The notes under the pieces are model-generated. The model was not told the origin of the DNA, ran no database searches, and was given only the letters and a program-made list of their open reading frames with translations. DNA of 48,362 bases from Streptomyces sp. NRRL WC-3618 (lineage in GTDB: Bacteria > Actinomycetota > Actinomycetes > Streptomycetales > Streptomycetaceae), in contig NZ_LGDW01000457.1 of the NCBI RefSeq assembly GCF_001280005.1, positions 1 through 48,362 of the forward strand, written 5' to 3'. Shown one piece after another: positions 20,124-26,710 of this stretch (positions are counted from its first letter, which is position 1; each line of letters opens with the position of its first letter). The translations under genes and the position numbers were made by a program.

Positions 20124-20858
20124 TCAGACGCCTGTGGCGTCGAGGTCGTCGGCCGGGGTGTTCACCGGTTGTGGGGTGCCGGTGAGGTCGAGGACGAACA
20201 GGGGGATGCCGAGGTCGTCGGCGCGGGCGCGGGCCTCGTTCTCGAATCCGGCGAGGGAGAAGTAGACGCAGGCCGAGGACTCCGTCATGGCCGTCAGCCA
20301 CAGGCACTCGATGTCCCGCAGTGACGCCGGGTTCACCGTCGGGTCGACCTGTGCGAGGACCCCGCGGGCGGCGAGCCCGACGCCGGACGGGGGCCGCTGG
20401 TCCGCGCGGCGGATGTCCTGGTAGCCGAGCCAGCGCAGATAGAGGGCGGCGGCGGTGACGGCGTCCCGTGCGGTGCGGATGGTGACGGGCTGGAAGGCGC
20501 GCCGGGCGCGGGCGGCGGAGCGCGGGGTGCGGAGGGCGCCGGGGAGTTTCGTGGTGCCGGGCGGGGGCTGTGTCTCCGCCGGCCGGGCGTCCGGAGCGGA
20601 CCGGGTCACCGGGATGCGCAGGACCGTGCCGCAGGGGCAGCCCAGTTCGGGGTACGGCCACTGGTCCTGCCGTTCGCAGGCCGCGCAGCGCACGGTGAGC
20701 CACTGCTCGTCCCAGACCCGGTGGGTGACGGCTGTCGCGGTCGCCCGTTCGTCGAGGGACGGGCTGACCGGCGCACCGCACGCGCACGGATAGGAGGGCG
20801 CCGCGTACAGATGCTCGCGCAGGCAGGCCGGGCATCGCACCGGCATGCTGTCGGCCAT
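20124..20858 (-). CDS. Zinc-ribbon protein with a restriction-endonuclease-like (Mrr-type) C-terminal fold
   Basis: 244 residues from ATG 20858 with GGAG 7 bp upstream. The N-terminus has two zinc-ribbon-like modules: CPAC with CAC, then CAAC with CPCG. The C-terminal 110 residues read like a degenerate Mrr/PD-(D/E)xK fold: ALYLRWLGYQD, then AARGVLAQVDPTV, then a strand-helix ACVYFSLAGFENEARARADD followed by GIPLFVLDL. The usual catalytic D...QxK residues are not clear, so activity is uncertain. It may recognise nucleic acid via the ribbons. No neighbour suggests a restriction-modification system; it looks monocistronic. Confidence 0.72.
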   Translation of the reverse strand: MADSMPVRCPACLREHLYAAPSYPCACGAPVSPSLDERATATAVTHRVWDEQWLTVRCAACERQDQWPYPELGCPCGTVLRIPVTRSAPDARPAETQPPPGTTKLPGALRTPRSAARARRAFQPVTIRTARDAVTAAALYLRWLGYQDIRRADQRPPSGVGLAARGVLAQVDPTVNPASLRDIECLWLTAMTESSACVYFSLAGFENEARARADDLGIPLFVLDLTGTPQPVNTPADDLDATGV

Positions 20859-20984
20859 GGGTCACTCCACTAAGTGACGTCGGGGTCAGAGCCCATCGTG
20901 CTCCACCGGACCCCCGCTTGTCCGTCTCTTGACGGCCTTTCCGACCCCACTTTTCGAGCTGGGGGCGCTGAGGGAATGGAAGAA

Positions 20985-21006
20985 GGGGGTGCCCGTGGGC
21001 ACCCCC
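20985..21006. terminator. Hairpin with T-rich tail
   Basis: GGGGGTGCCC (20985-20994) pairs exactly with GGGCACCCCC (20997-21006) around GT and is followed by TCTTTGTTT on the + strand. No obvious gene ends just upstream on +, so it may be the leftover terminator of a lost gene or part of the adjoining repeat block. Confidence 0.5.
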
Positions 21007-21009
21007 TCT

Positions 21010-21055
21010 TTGTTTCCCCCGTTGTTCCCCCGTGCGTTGTTCCCCTTGTTCCCCC
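21010..21055. repeat. Iteron-like TTGTTCCCC repeats
   Basis: Four near-identical copies of TTGTT(T)CCCC(C) start at 21010, 21022, 21037 and 21046. On the other strand this reads GGGGGAACAA. The copies are close but unevenly spaced (12, 15, 9 bp). They adjoin the hairpin at 20985-21006 and the hyi remnant, at one edge of a scarred region. They could be operator sites or part of an old mobile element. Confidence 0.5.
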
Positions 21056-21139
21056 GTGCTGACCACAATGTGCCCCACTCCAGGGGTAGTTGAAGCCCCC
21101 GGAGCAGAGTTCAGAGCTGGATTTGAGGTTTCCGGGCGG

Positions 21140-21632
21140 TCAGGGGGTTCGGCGCGCTTCGCGCGGCAGCCAGTCGAACGCCTCGGCGCTCGGCCGGCCG
21201 CCCGGCTTGTACTCCAGGCCCACCCAGCCGTCGTAACCGGCCTCGCGCAGCTGGTCGAGGTGGGCCGCGAGGGTGAGCGTGCCGGTGCCGGGGGCGCCGA
21301 GGCCGGGGCGCTCACCAGCGGATGCCGGGGCGACTCCACCTTGTTCAGCGCCTCGACGAGAAGGACCGCCCCGATACGGTCCGCGGCGCGCGCCGCCGAC
21401 ACCAGGTTCTCCAGCGCCGGCACGTCCTGCTCCGCCGCTTCCACGCCGTCGAAGCGGTTGCCGTACAGCGCGTTCAGCGCGCCGCAGCCCAGCGACTCGG
21501 CCAGACCCGCGGCCACCTCGATGTTGGCGCGGAACCGTTCGGACTCCTCGCCGGGCACCGACAGGGCGCCCCGGTCCGGGCCCGGCAGCTGTCCGGCGTA
21601 GAAGTTCAGGCCGTTGGGTGTCGGAGCTTGTC
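21140..21632 (-). pseudogene. hyi: Hydroxypyruvate isomerase remnant
   Basis: Two frames together give recognisable hydroxypyruvate isomerase (TIM-barrel, glyoxylate/allantoin catabolism). From about 21632 to 21312 the text runs NGLNFYAGQLPGP ... GEESERFRANIEVAAG ... LGCGALNALYGNR ... LLVEALNKVESPRHPLV. Then the frame changes and the C-terminus GAPGTGTLTLA ... GYDGWVGLEYKPGGRPSAEAF ends at 21140. Compared with the usual 260-275 residues, roughly the first 60-70 and an internal block of about 65 residues are missing, including part of the barrel. The gene cannot be functional. The next genes of a normal glyoxylate operon are absent. Confidence 0.85.
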
Positions 21633-21746
21633 AAGGTAGCTCCCCCGAGTGGCGGGGCGGTCAGGGGGCGGTTAGACAGGGTTGACGTTCATATGAGCGG
21701 GGCGCACCTTTTCCGTGCGTCAGTGCACTGAAGTCGAGAGGCAAAC

Positions 21747-22712
21747 ATGGCCGTCGAGCCATTCCCCGTCTGCCCGGAGAACCTAGGAGCAGACGAACAC
21801 GGTCCCGTGACCCGAATACGTGCGGACGAGCTGGTGCGAACCGTGGTCGTCGCCAGACCCCTGGACGATGTCGTCGAGCTGGTCACCCTCCTGGAGCAGT
21901 CGCCCGACGGTCTGCCGACCGCGGCATCGGTCCTGCGGGTCGCGGCGGTGGCGCGCTCCGTGGAGGACGTCTCGCGCCTCGTGGAAATCCTGGGTCCGCC
22001 GGACCACGGGGTCGACCGGATGGACGAGGCGATCCGGACAGCCGCCGAACAGCGGCCGGTGGCCGAGGTCGGCCGCCTCGTCGCACTCCTGCACGCGGCC
22101 CCGCGCGCCGCGCACGCCGAGGCCCAGGCGGTACACGCGGCCGCGACCAGCAGACCCGTCGAGGACCTCGTGCAGCTGATCGGTGGCTTCGACGAGGTCA
22201 AGGTCAAGGACGAGAGCCTCGCGGCCGTGGGCGCAGCAGCCCGGGGCGCGAAGCCGGTAGCCGTGAGGAGGCCGGGGAACGGCGACCTCCTGTGGCTCTG
22301 CCGTGCCGTCGCCGTCCTCGTCCTGCTCTGCGGCGCCGCCCACTTCCCGCTGGACTGGGTCGACACGCCCAGGCACGGGCTGGCCGCCTCGCTCGGCGTC
22401 TCCGTGCTGTGCCTGCTGGCCGGCGGCGCCCTGTGGTGGGGCCGGTCGCCGGCGGTGGCCGCCGTGGCCGTGGTCGTGCCGGGCACACTCGCCGCCGCCC
22501 ATCTCGTGGGCACGCACGTCGACTCGGCCGTCCTCGCCTACGTACGGCAGGCGGGCGGAGCCGTGTCCCCGCTGCCCGCTCTGGCGGCCTGTGCCGCGAC
22601 GCTCGCCGCGCTGACGGCACTGGCCGTGTCGCTCGCCCGGCGACGGCGCGGTGCGGGTGCGCGGGATGCCGTCCCCGACCCGGTGCGGAAGGTGAACTCG
22701 CTGCGGCCGTAA
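21747..22712 (+). CDS. Membrane protein with 33-residue helical repeats in its cytosolic part
   Basis: 321 residues from ATG 21747, behind GAGAGG. The N-terminal half has at least four tandem repeats with an exact 33-residue period: arginines at 37, 70, 103 and 136 each begin an R-(P/S)-(V/L)-x-(D/E)-(V/L) motif followed by an amphipathic helix (DVVELVTLL, DVSRLVEIL, EVGRLVALL, DLVQLIGGF), with a degenerate fifth at K169. After about residue 183 come four predicted membrane helices and a basic C-terminus. The repeat block probably forms a small helical solenoid for protein binding on the cytosolic face. No homologous function is known to me. It appears monocistronic. Confidence 0.8.
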   Translation: MAVEPFPVCPENLGADEHGPVTRIRADELVRTVVVARPLDDVVELVTLLEQSPDGLPTAASVLRVAAVARSVEDVSRLVEILGPPDHGVDRMDEAIRTAAEQRPVAEVGRLVALLHAAPRAAHAEAQAVHAAATSRPVEDLVQLIGGFDEVKVKDESLAAVGAAARGAKPVAVRRPGNGDLLWLCRAVAVLVLLCGAAHFPLDWVDTPRHGLAASLGVSVLCLLAGGALWWGRSPAVAAVAVVVPGTLAAAHLVGTHVDSAVLAYVRQAGGAVSPLPALAACAATLAALTALAVSLARRRRGAGARDAVPDPVRKVNSLRP

Positions 22713-22739
22713 GGGAGTTGGCGGTTCGGCGTGCGGGGT

Positions 22740-23295
22740 TCAGCGGGGCGGACGCGCATCGCCGCTGTGCGCCGCGAGGGAGTCCGTCAGGGGCGTGTCC
22801 GAGCGGCTGGGACACGGCCCGACGGAAGAATGCGCACAGGTCGGTGGGCCAGGCCCCGGAAGCCGGCGGCCGCCTGGGGGGGGGAAGTCCTCCATGAGCG
22901 CGACCGCGAGGTCGTTCCAGGCCAGGACCTCGCATACGGCGGACATCACGAAGCCGGCGGTCTGCGGCAGCCGCTCCAGGAGCGCGAGGATGCTGGGGCG
23001 GACATCGCGCCGGTGCAGTCCGATGCGGTTCGGCGCGGTGCCCGCGAGGACGTGGAGATGGTCGGACTCCGCGTCGGTGAACCGCAGCGCTCCCGCGACC
23101 GCGGCCAGGACGGCGCCCGAGGGGCGTGGCGCCCTGCCCTGCTCGAGGCGGATGTAGTACTCCGTGGAGATGTGCGCGAGGACCGCCACTTCCTCGCGGC
23201 GAAGACCTGGTGTGCGGCGCCTCGGTCCCGAGGGGAGGCCGACGTCCTGCGGGCGGAGCCGCTCGCGGCGGCCGCGGAGGAACGCGCCTCGGCGT
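22740..23295 (-). pseudogene. MmyB-type XRE transcriptional regulator, damaged at both ends
   Basis: The minus-strand frame from about 23295 reads FLRGRRERLRPQDVGLP ... RRTPGLRREEVAVLAHIS ... YYIRLEQGRAPRPSG, the HTH_31 DNA-binding domain, followed by the start of the MmyB-like ligand-binding domain (SILALLERLPQTAGFVM, CEVLAWNDLAVALMEDF). No ATG, GTG or TTG precedes the HTH in frame: a TAG lies upstream and the first usable start is GTG at 23189, inside the HTH. After MEDF the frame enters a run of nine G (22876-22884) and the expected MmyB continuation is lost in every frame; a stop follows at 22740. Intact homologues are about 270-290 residues. Probably a dead regulator. Confidence 0.72.
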
Positions 23296-23511
23296 GACCC
23301 AGCAGCCCGCCGCCTGTTCGAGGACCGTGCCCCGCGCTACCCGGCAGCACGAGAGCGGCCCCGCGACATCCTGGCCGTGGACGGCCTGGCACGCCCGCAG
23401 TGCGCCCCGCCGGATGGCGTGGATGCTCCGGCCCGGGGTACCCCGCCCGGTGTGCGGATTTCCCGGTAGGGCAGCATCTGCTCAGTTATCGCCCACCCGT
23501 GAGGGGTCGTC

Positions 23512-24168
23512 ATGCGCTTCACACGGCACGTCGCTTCGCCCGCGCTGTTGTCCTGCCTGTTCCTGGCGGGCTGTTCGTCCGTCCCGCTGGGCACGTCGGA
23601 CCCGTCGTCGTCCGGCGCCGCCGAGTCGGGTGCCCCGGGCGGGGCCCGGCCCATCGCGGTGGGGGCCGGTCCGCAGAAGAAGTACACGGTGCAGCGGCAG
23701 CCCGCGGCGGGCAGCTGTCACTACCGGTACGAGAAGAAGGGGGAGCCGTTGGAGGACCCCCAGTGCACGCCGGGCGCGATCTCCCCGGCCGTCAAGCAGG
23801 CGAACCTGAAGTCGACGATATGCCGCAAGGGCGGCTACACCTCCGGTGTGCGGCCCTCCACATACATAACCGGCAAGGAGAAAAAGCTCAACGCCACCTC
23901 CTACGGCTTCACCGGGAGCATGCGCGATGCCGAGTACGACCACTTGATCAGCCTGCAACTGGGCGGCGACCCCAACGACTACCGCAACCTGTGGGTGGAG
24001 CCGGCCGACCCGGGCCACAAGAAAGGCAGCGGCGTCAACAACGCGAAGGACCCGGTGGAGACGAAGCTGCACACCGCGGTCTGCGCCGGCAAGGTCACCC
24101 TCGCGCAGGCGCAGCAGGCGATCGTCACCGACTGGACCACCGCACTCGCCACGCTCGGCCTCAACTGA
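23512..24168 (+). CDS. Lipoprotein with HNH-nuclease-like motif
   Basis: 218 residues from ATG 23512, behind GAGGGG. A lipoprotein signal peptide ends in LAGC with the lipidated Cys at residue 21. A low-complexity Ser/Gly/Ala linker follows, then a Cys-containing segment. The core EYDHLISLQLGGDPNDYRNL (D/H at about 143-144) matches the His-Asn pattern of HNH nucleases (DH...LGG...N..NL). The C-terminal VETKLHTAVCAGKVTLAQAQ is seen in related secreted proteins of this type. The product would be anchored outside the cell, where it could cut DNA; catalytic activity is inferred only. Isolated, with a strong hairpin 130 bp downstream. Confidence 0.82.
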   Translation: MRFTRHVASPALLSCLFLAGCSSVPLGTSDPSSSGAAESGAPGGARPIAVGAGPQKKYTVQRQPAAGSCHYRYEKKGEPLEDPQCTPGAISPAVKQANLKSTICRKGGYTSGVRPSTYITGKEKKLNATSYGFTGSMRDAEYDHLISLQLGGDPNDYRNLWVEPADPGHKKGSGVNNAKDPVETKLHTAVCAGKVTLAQAQQAIVTDWTTALATLGLN

Positions 24169-24299
24169 ACCCGTGGGGCCACTCGGCCGGGTGATGTTTT
24201 TCTTGTCGGAACGGGGTCGCTAGGTACACAATCTGTTAGGTAGCAGCATCATCGAAGGGCCCGACTCCTGCCAGAGCCAGGCCCTCCGCGCAGTTCCAC

Positions 24300-24330
24300 G
24301 AGCCCGGTCGCCTTCTATCAGACCGGGCTC
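24300..24330. terminator. Ten-pair hairpin
   Basis: GAGCCCGGTC (24300-24309) pairs perfectly with GACCGGGCTC (24321-24330) across an 11-nt loop. It lies between the lipoprotein gene (+) and the small membrane protein gene (-), so it can end both transcripts. No T-tract. Confidence 0.6.
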
Positions 24331-24374
24331 TGTGCGTGTCAGCCCCGGCCGCGACCGTCTCATGCGTGGACGCC

Positions 24375-24500
24375 CTACTGGGCGAACTGCCCCACGGCGG
24401 CGATGATCGCCACGAGGACGCCGACCGCAGCCAGCATCACCGACCACTTCTCAGGGCCGGTCCATCGCCTGCGCGGCTTGCCCACGTCGGACCTCACCAC
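24375..24500 (-). CDS. Small single-pass membrane protein, 40-41 residues
   Basis: A short frame starts at GTG 24500 or GTG 24497, with AGGAGG (24506-24511) 5-8 bp upstream, and stops with TAG at 24375. The peptide has a basic, Trp-containing N-terminus (RSDVGKPRRRWTGPEKW) and one hydrophobic helix (VMLAAVGVLVAIIAAVGQF), so a single membrane span with N-in topology is likely. The strong RBS and the clean TM design argue that it is real. Similar tiny membrane proteins are widespread in Streptomyces without known function. Confidence 0.6.
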   Translation of the reverse strand: MVRSDVGKPRRRWTGPEKWSVMLAAVGVLVAIIAAVGQFAQ

Positions 24501-24951
24501 TGCTTCCTCCTTCTCCTCCTGCCGCCCTGTCCATCAGGACGTCCGCCGCACCCCGCGCACGGAGAGCGACGGAGTCGAAGGGGAGGAGCCGGTGAAGCAA
24601 GACAAGCATCAGCGCGCAACCAGCCCCAGGTCAAGCGGAGTTGAGGCACTCGGGCAGGTTCCCCGACAGGGTTCTTCACGAGTTCAACACATCACTGATG
24701 GTTCATCACTCCACGTCACTACTTCGGGAGCCCAACAGCAACTCCCAGCAGCTGTGGCCCCAGGCCTGGCACCCTGTCACTTGCCTCACGCCCGGATGCA
24801 CCGGCTTGCGCAGGGCCAACAAGTGAGGCACATGCGCCCCCTGTTCGCGTCAGCGGCCGGTGGTGAACTCCTGCAGTCGGGCGATCAGTTGGCGGCCTGC
24901 CCGGCCCCGGGCCCAGCCTCGGGCACAGGGCGGGGCGGGCTGGCGTGCCGG
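24501..24951. other. 451-bp stretch without a recognisable gene
   Basis: Apart from the RBS of the small membrane protein at its left end, I see no supported gene, repeat or RNA here. GC content is lower than in neighbouring genes and codon bias is weak in all frames, which fits decayed or foreign DNA. Confidence 0.4.
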
Positions 24952-25317
24952 TCAGGTCAGGTCGCCGTCCGGCCACTGGGACAGCGGGACGAGGTCGCCG
25001 GCCACGCGGGTGACGGTGGTGCCGGGCGGCATGAAGGAGTCGAAGTCGATCCGCGGGTCGCCGATGTCGACATTGACCAGCAGGAGGTACTGGTTCAGCT
25101 GGGACCACACGTCCCCGCCGAGCAGTTCCACGTCCGAGACGTTGCCCGAACGGTGGGGCGGCCGCGCCGGCAGAGCAGCGAGGTAGGGCGAAACGGCGTC
25201 CAGGAAGGCCTGCCGGGCTTCCTTCTCCTGTGCCATCTCCTCGTCGGTGGGACTGCTTCCGTCGCCCGTGATTTCGATACCGGTGGGGGGCGCGACGATG
25301 CGAAACACGGTCACCAT
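24952..25317 (-). CDS. Small acidic protein of unknown function
   Basis: 121 residues from ATG 25317 with GGAG 9 bp upstream. The frame is open for another 63 codons, but the upstream part is Arg/Ala-rich and looks non-coding. The protein is acidic, with a negatively charged segment (DGSSPTDEEMAQEKEA) and a segment LLVNVDIGDPRIDFDSFMPPG that looks like ordinary folded protein. No signal peptide, membrane helix or recognised domain. It lies in a scarred region between a small membrane protein gene and an integrase scrap, so it may belong to an old mobile element. Confidence 0.55.
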   Translation of the reverse strand: MVTVFRIVAPPTGIEITGDGSSPTDEEMAQEKEARQAFLDAVSPYLAALPARPPHRSGNVSDVELLGGDVWSQLNQYLLLVNVDIGDPRIDFDSFMPPGTTVTRVAGDLVPLSQWPDGDLT

Positions 25318-25594
25318 CAGTGGGAACTCCGGGTCTTCAGGGATGGGCCGCGACACGGGTCGTGACCCGCGGGCACTCCGGTCCGCGAGCGGACGACAGC
25401 GGATTGGGCGGCATCGGGCACGCCCGGCGGCCTGTCCGGCAATGCTGGCGCACCCAGCCCGTCCCGCCGGGACGGCACGCCCAGCGGCCCGTCGAGTCGA
25501 CCCCAAGGGGCCACGGCGAGCCGCTCACGTGTGTCCTCCGAAGCCGAAGAGGTCCCAAGGTCAAGCTCCCCAAGGGCACCGGGCACCGGGCACC

Positions 25595-25678
25595 GGGCCC
25601 CATGCCCTGCGGCATGCCTGCGCCTCTCTGCTGATTGCCGCAGGGGAGTCCGTTAAGGTCGTGTCGGAGCGGGGGAAT
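25595..25678 (+). pseudogene. Tyrosine recombinase (integrase) C-terminal scrap
   Basis: About 28 codons read GPHALRHACASLLIAAGESV followed by KVVSER. This matches the catalytic HxLRHTxASLLIxAGxSxKxVSERLGH block of phage and ICE integrases, including the HxxR (here HALRH) residues. The expected LGH and the catalytic tyrosine further on are missing; the sequence changes to unrelated text after SERGN. It is a small fragment of a former integrating element. Confidence 0.7.
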
Positions 25679-25751
25679 GTGCCCCGGATGTGTCCTCTCG
25701 GTCAGAGGGCTGAGGGAACACACAGGTCAGAGCGATGCCTTGGGGGCCACA

Positions 25752-26006
25752 GTGCGACTGCGAGTGGAGTTCACGACCGAGCCCTTCGATCTCGACGAGG
25801 CGCCCGCCCACGCGCTGGTCGCCCGTGAGGTCATCGAGGCGGCCGAGCTGGACGCGGTGGACGTCGGTCCGTTCGGCAACACCGCCGAGGGGCGCGCCGA
25901 CGCCGTGCTCACCGCGCTCGACGCGCTGCTGCGCAGGACCCTGGAGGCCGGCGCCACCCGGATCTCGCTCCAGGTCAACGTGATCGACGGGGCGGGCGGC
26001 CGGTGA
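25752..26006 (+). CDS. Small conserved protein paired with an HTH protein
   Basis: 84 residues from GTG 25752; GTG 25764 is an alternative and the RBS is poor, so the native start may have been altered by rearrangement just upstream. The text VEFTTEPFDLDEAPAHALVA ... VDVGPFGNTAEGRADAV ... RISLQVNVID has the look of a folded alpha/beta domain. The last codon overlaps the GTG of the HTH gene (GTGA at 26003-26006). From memory, this pair sits beside uric acid/allantoin catabolism genes in other Streptomyces; that is not shown here. Function unknown. Confidence 0.7.
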   Translation: MRLRVEFTTEPFDLDEAPAHALVAREVIEAAELDAVDVGPFGNTAEGRADAVLTALDALLRRTLEAGATRISLQVNVIDGAGGR

Positions 26007-26416
26007 CCGGCACCGGCGGGGCGGACTTCGTCGCGGCCGTGAAACCGCTGGTCGACGCCATGGGCGGCGAACTGGTCCCGCCCGGTCAGGCCGGCCCCGA
26101 CGACGTCGTGCTCGCCTGGGAGGGCGCCGATGTGATCGCCGTACGCCTGCCCCAGCTCGCCGACTCGCTCGACCACATCCTGGCCGCCCTCGAGCGCGGG
26201 CACGGCAAGCCGCTGGCCGAGCTGGACCGCAAGGCCAAACAGGAGACCGTACGGACACTCGAGGCGCGCGGCGCCTTCTCCGTGCGGCACGGGGTCGAGA
26301 CAGTGGCGAGCGCCCTCGGGGTCAGCCGTTTCACGGTCTACAACTATCTCAACTACGCCAACGAGCAGCGGGCCAAGGCCCGTGCGGGCGACGAACAGAC
26401 GCGGCAGGACGGCTGA
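26003..26416 (+). CDS. Helix-turn-helix domain protein
   Basis: 137 residues from GTG 26003, translationally coupled to the preceding small gene. The N-terminal part (VKPLVDAMGGELVPPGQA, VLAWEGADVIAVRLPQLAD) is a small domain of unknown type. The C-terminal part carries a HTH with VETVASALGVSRFTVYNYLN as the recognition unit. Probably a DNA-binding regulator co-acting with its partner. If the neighbourhood once was an allantoin/glyoxylate locus (see hyi remnant at 21140), it may have controlled those genes. Confidence 0.8.
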   Translation: MTGTGGADFVAAVKPLVDAMGGELVPPGQAGPDDVVLAWEGADVIAVRLPQLADSLDHILAALERGHGKPLAELDRKAKQETVRTLEARGAFSVRHGVETVASALGVSRFTVYNYLNYANEQRAKARAGDEQTRQDG

Positions 26417-26443
26417 GGCTGCCCCGGCGTATCGCGGCGACCG

Positions 26444-26647
26444 TCAGTCGATGCCCCGCCAGATGTGCGGCTCCCTGCGGCAGGCGTCCTCGTCCTCGCC
26501 GGCCAGCAGGACCGACTGCGGGCCGCTCGCGGGCTCCTGGGCCCGGGACACGCGGGCCGCCGGTACCTCGTGCGCTTCACGGGCCTGCCGTACGACCCGT
26601 TCGCGCTCCGGCGCCGGGACGACGACCGGTGCTGTGGAAACTGTCAA
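26444..26647 (-). CDS. Small protein of unknown function downstream of POT transporter
   Basis: 67 residues. I chose TTG 26647 because GGAGG (26656-26660) lies 8 bp upstream; the GTG at 26656 overlaps that RBS. The composition is charged (ERERVVRQAREAHEVP, GEDEDACRREPHIWRGID) with strong GC third-position bias, which supports coding. No domain recognised. It follows the POT transporter gene on the same strand by 63 bp and may be co-transcribed with it. Confidence 0.5.
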   Translation of the reverse strand: MTVSTAPVVVPAPERERVVRQAREAHEVPAARVSRAQEPASGPQSVLLAGEDEDACRREPHIWRGID

Positions 26648-26710
26648 GGCGAACACCTCCAGGGACAGATCTGGGACAAGGACGACGCCACGGCCAGGCG
26701 TGGGCGTGGC

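Noticed and set aside
20886..21068. 60-codon minus-strand frame over the TTGTTCCCC repeats
   Set aside because: The Gly/Asn-rich text is just the translated repeat and hairpin; no RBS-supported start or domain.
20008..21558. A single 516-codon minus-strand frame spanning hyi remnant and the zinc-ribbon gene
   Set aside because: Only its first part is meaningful (hyi); the remainder is the shifted shadow of the gene at 20124-20858.
24220..24340. tRNA gene or attachment site near the lipoprotein
   Set aside because: The only stable structure is a simple 10-bp hairpin; no cloverleaf, anticodon arm or CCA-type acceptor pairing could be drawn.
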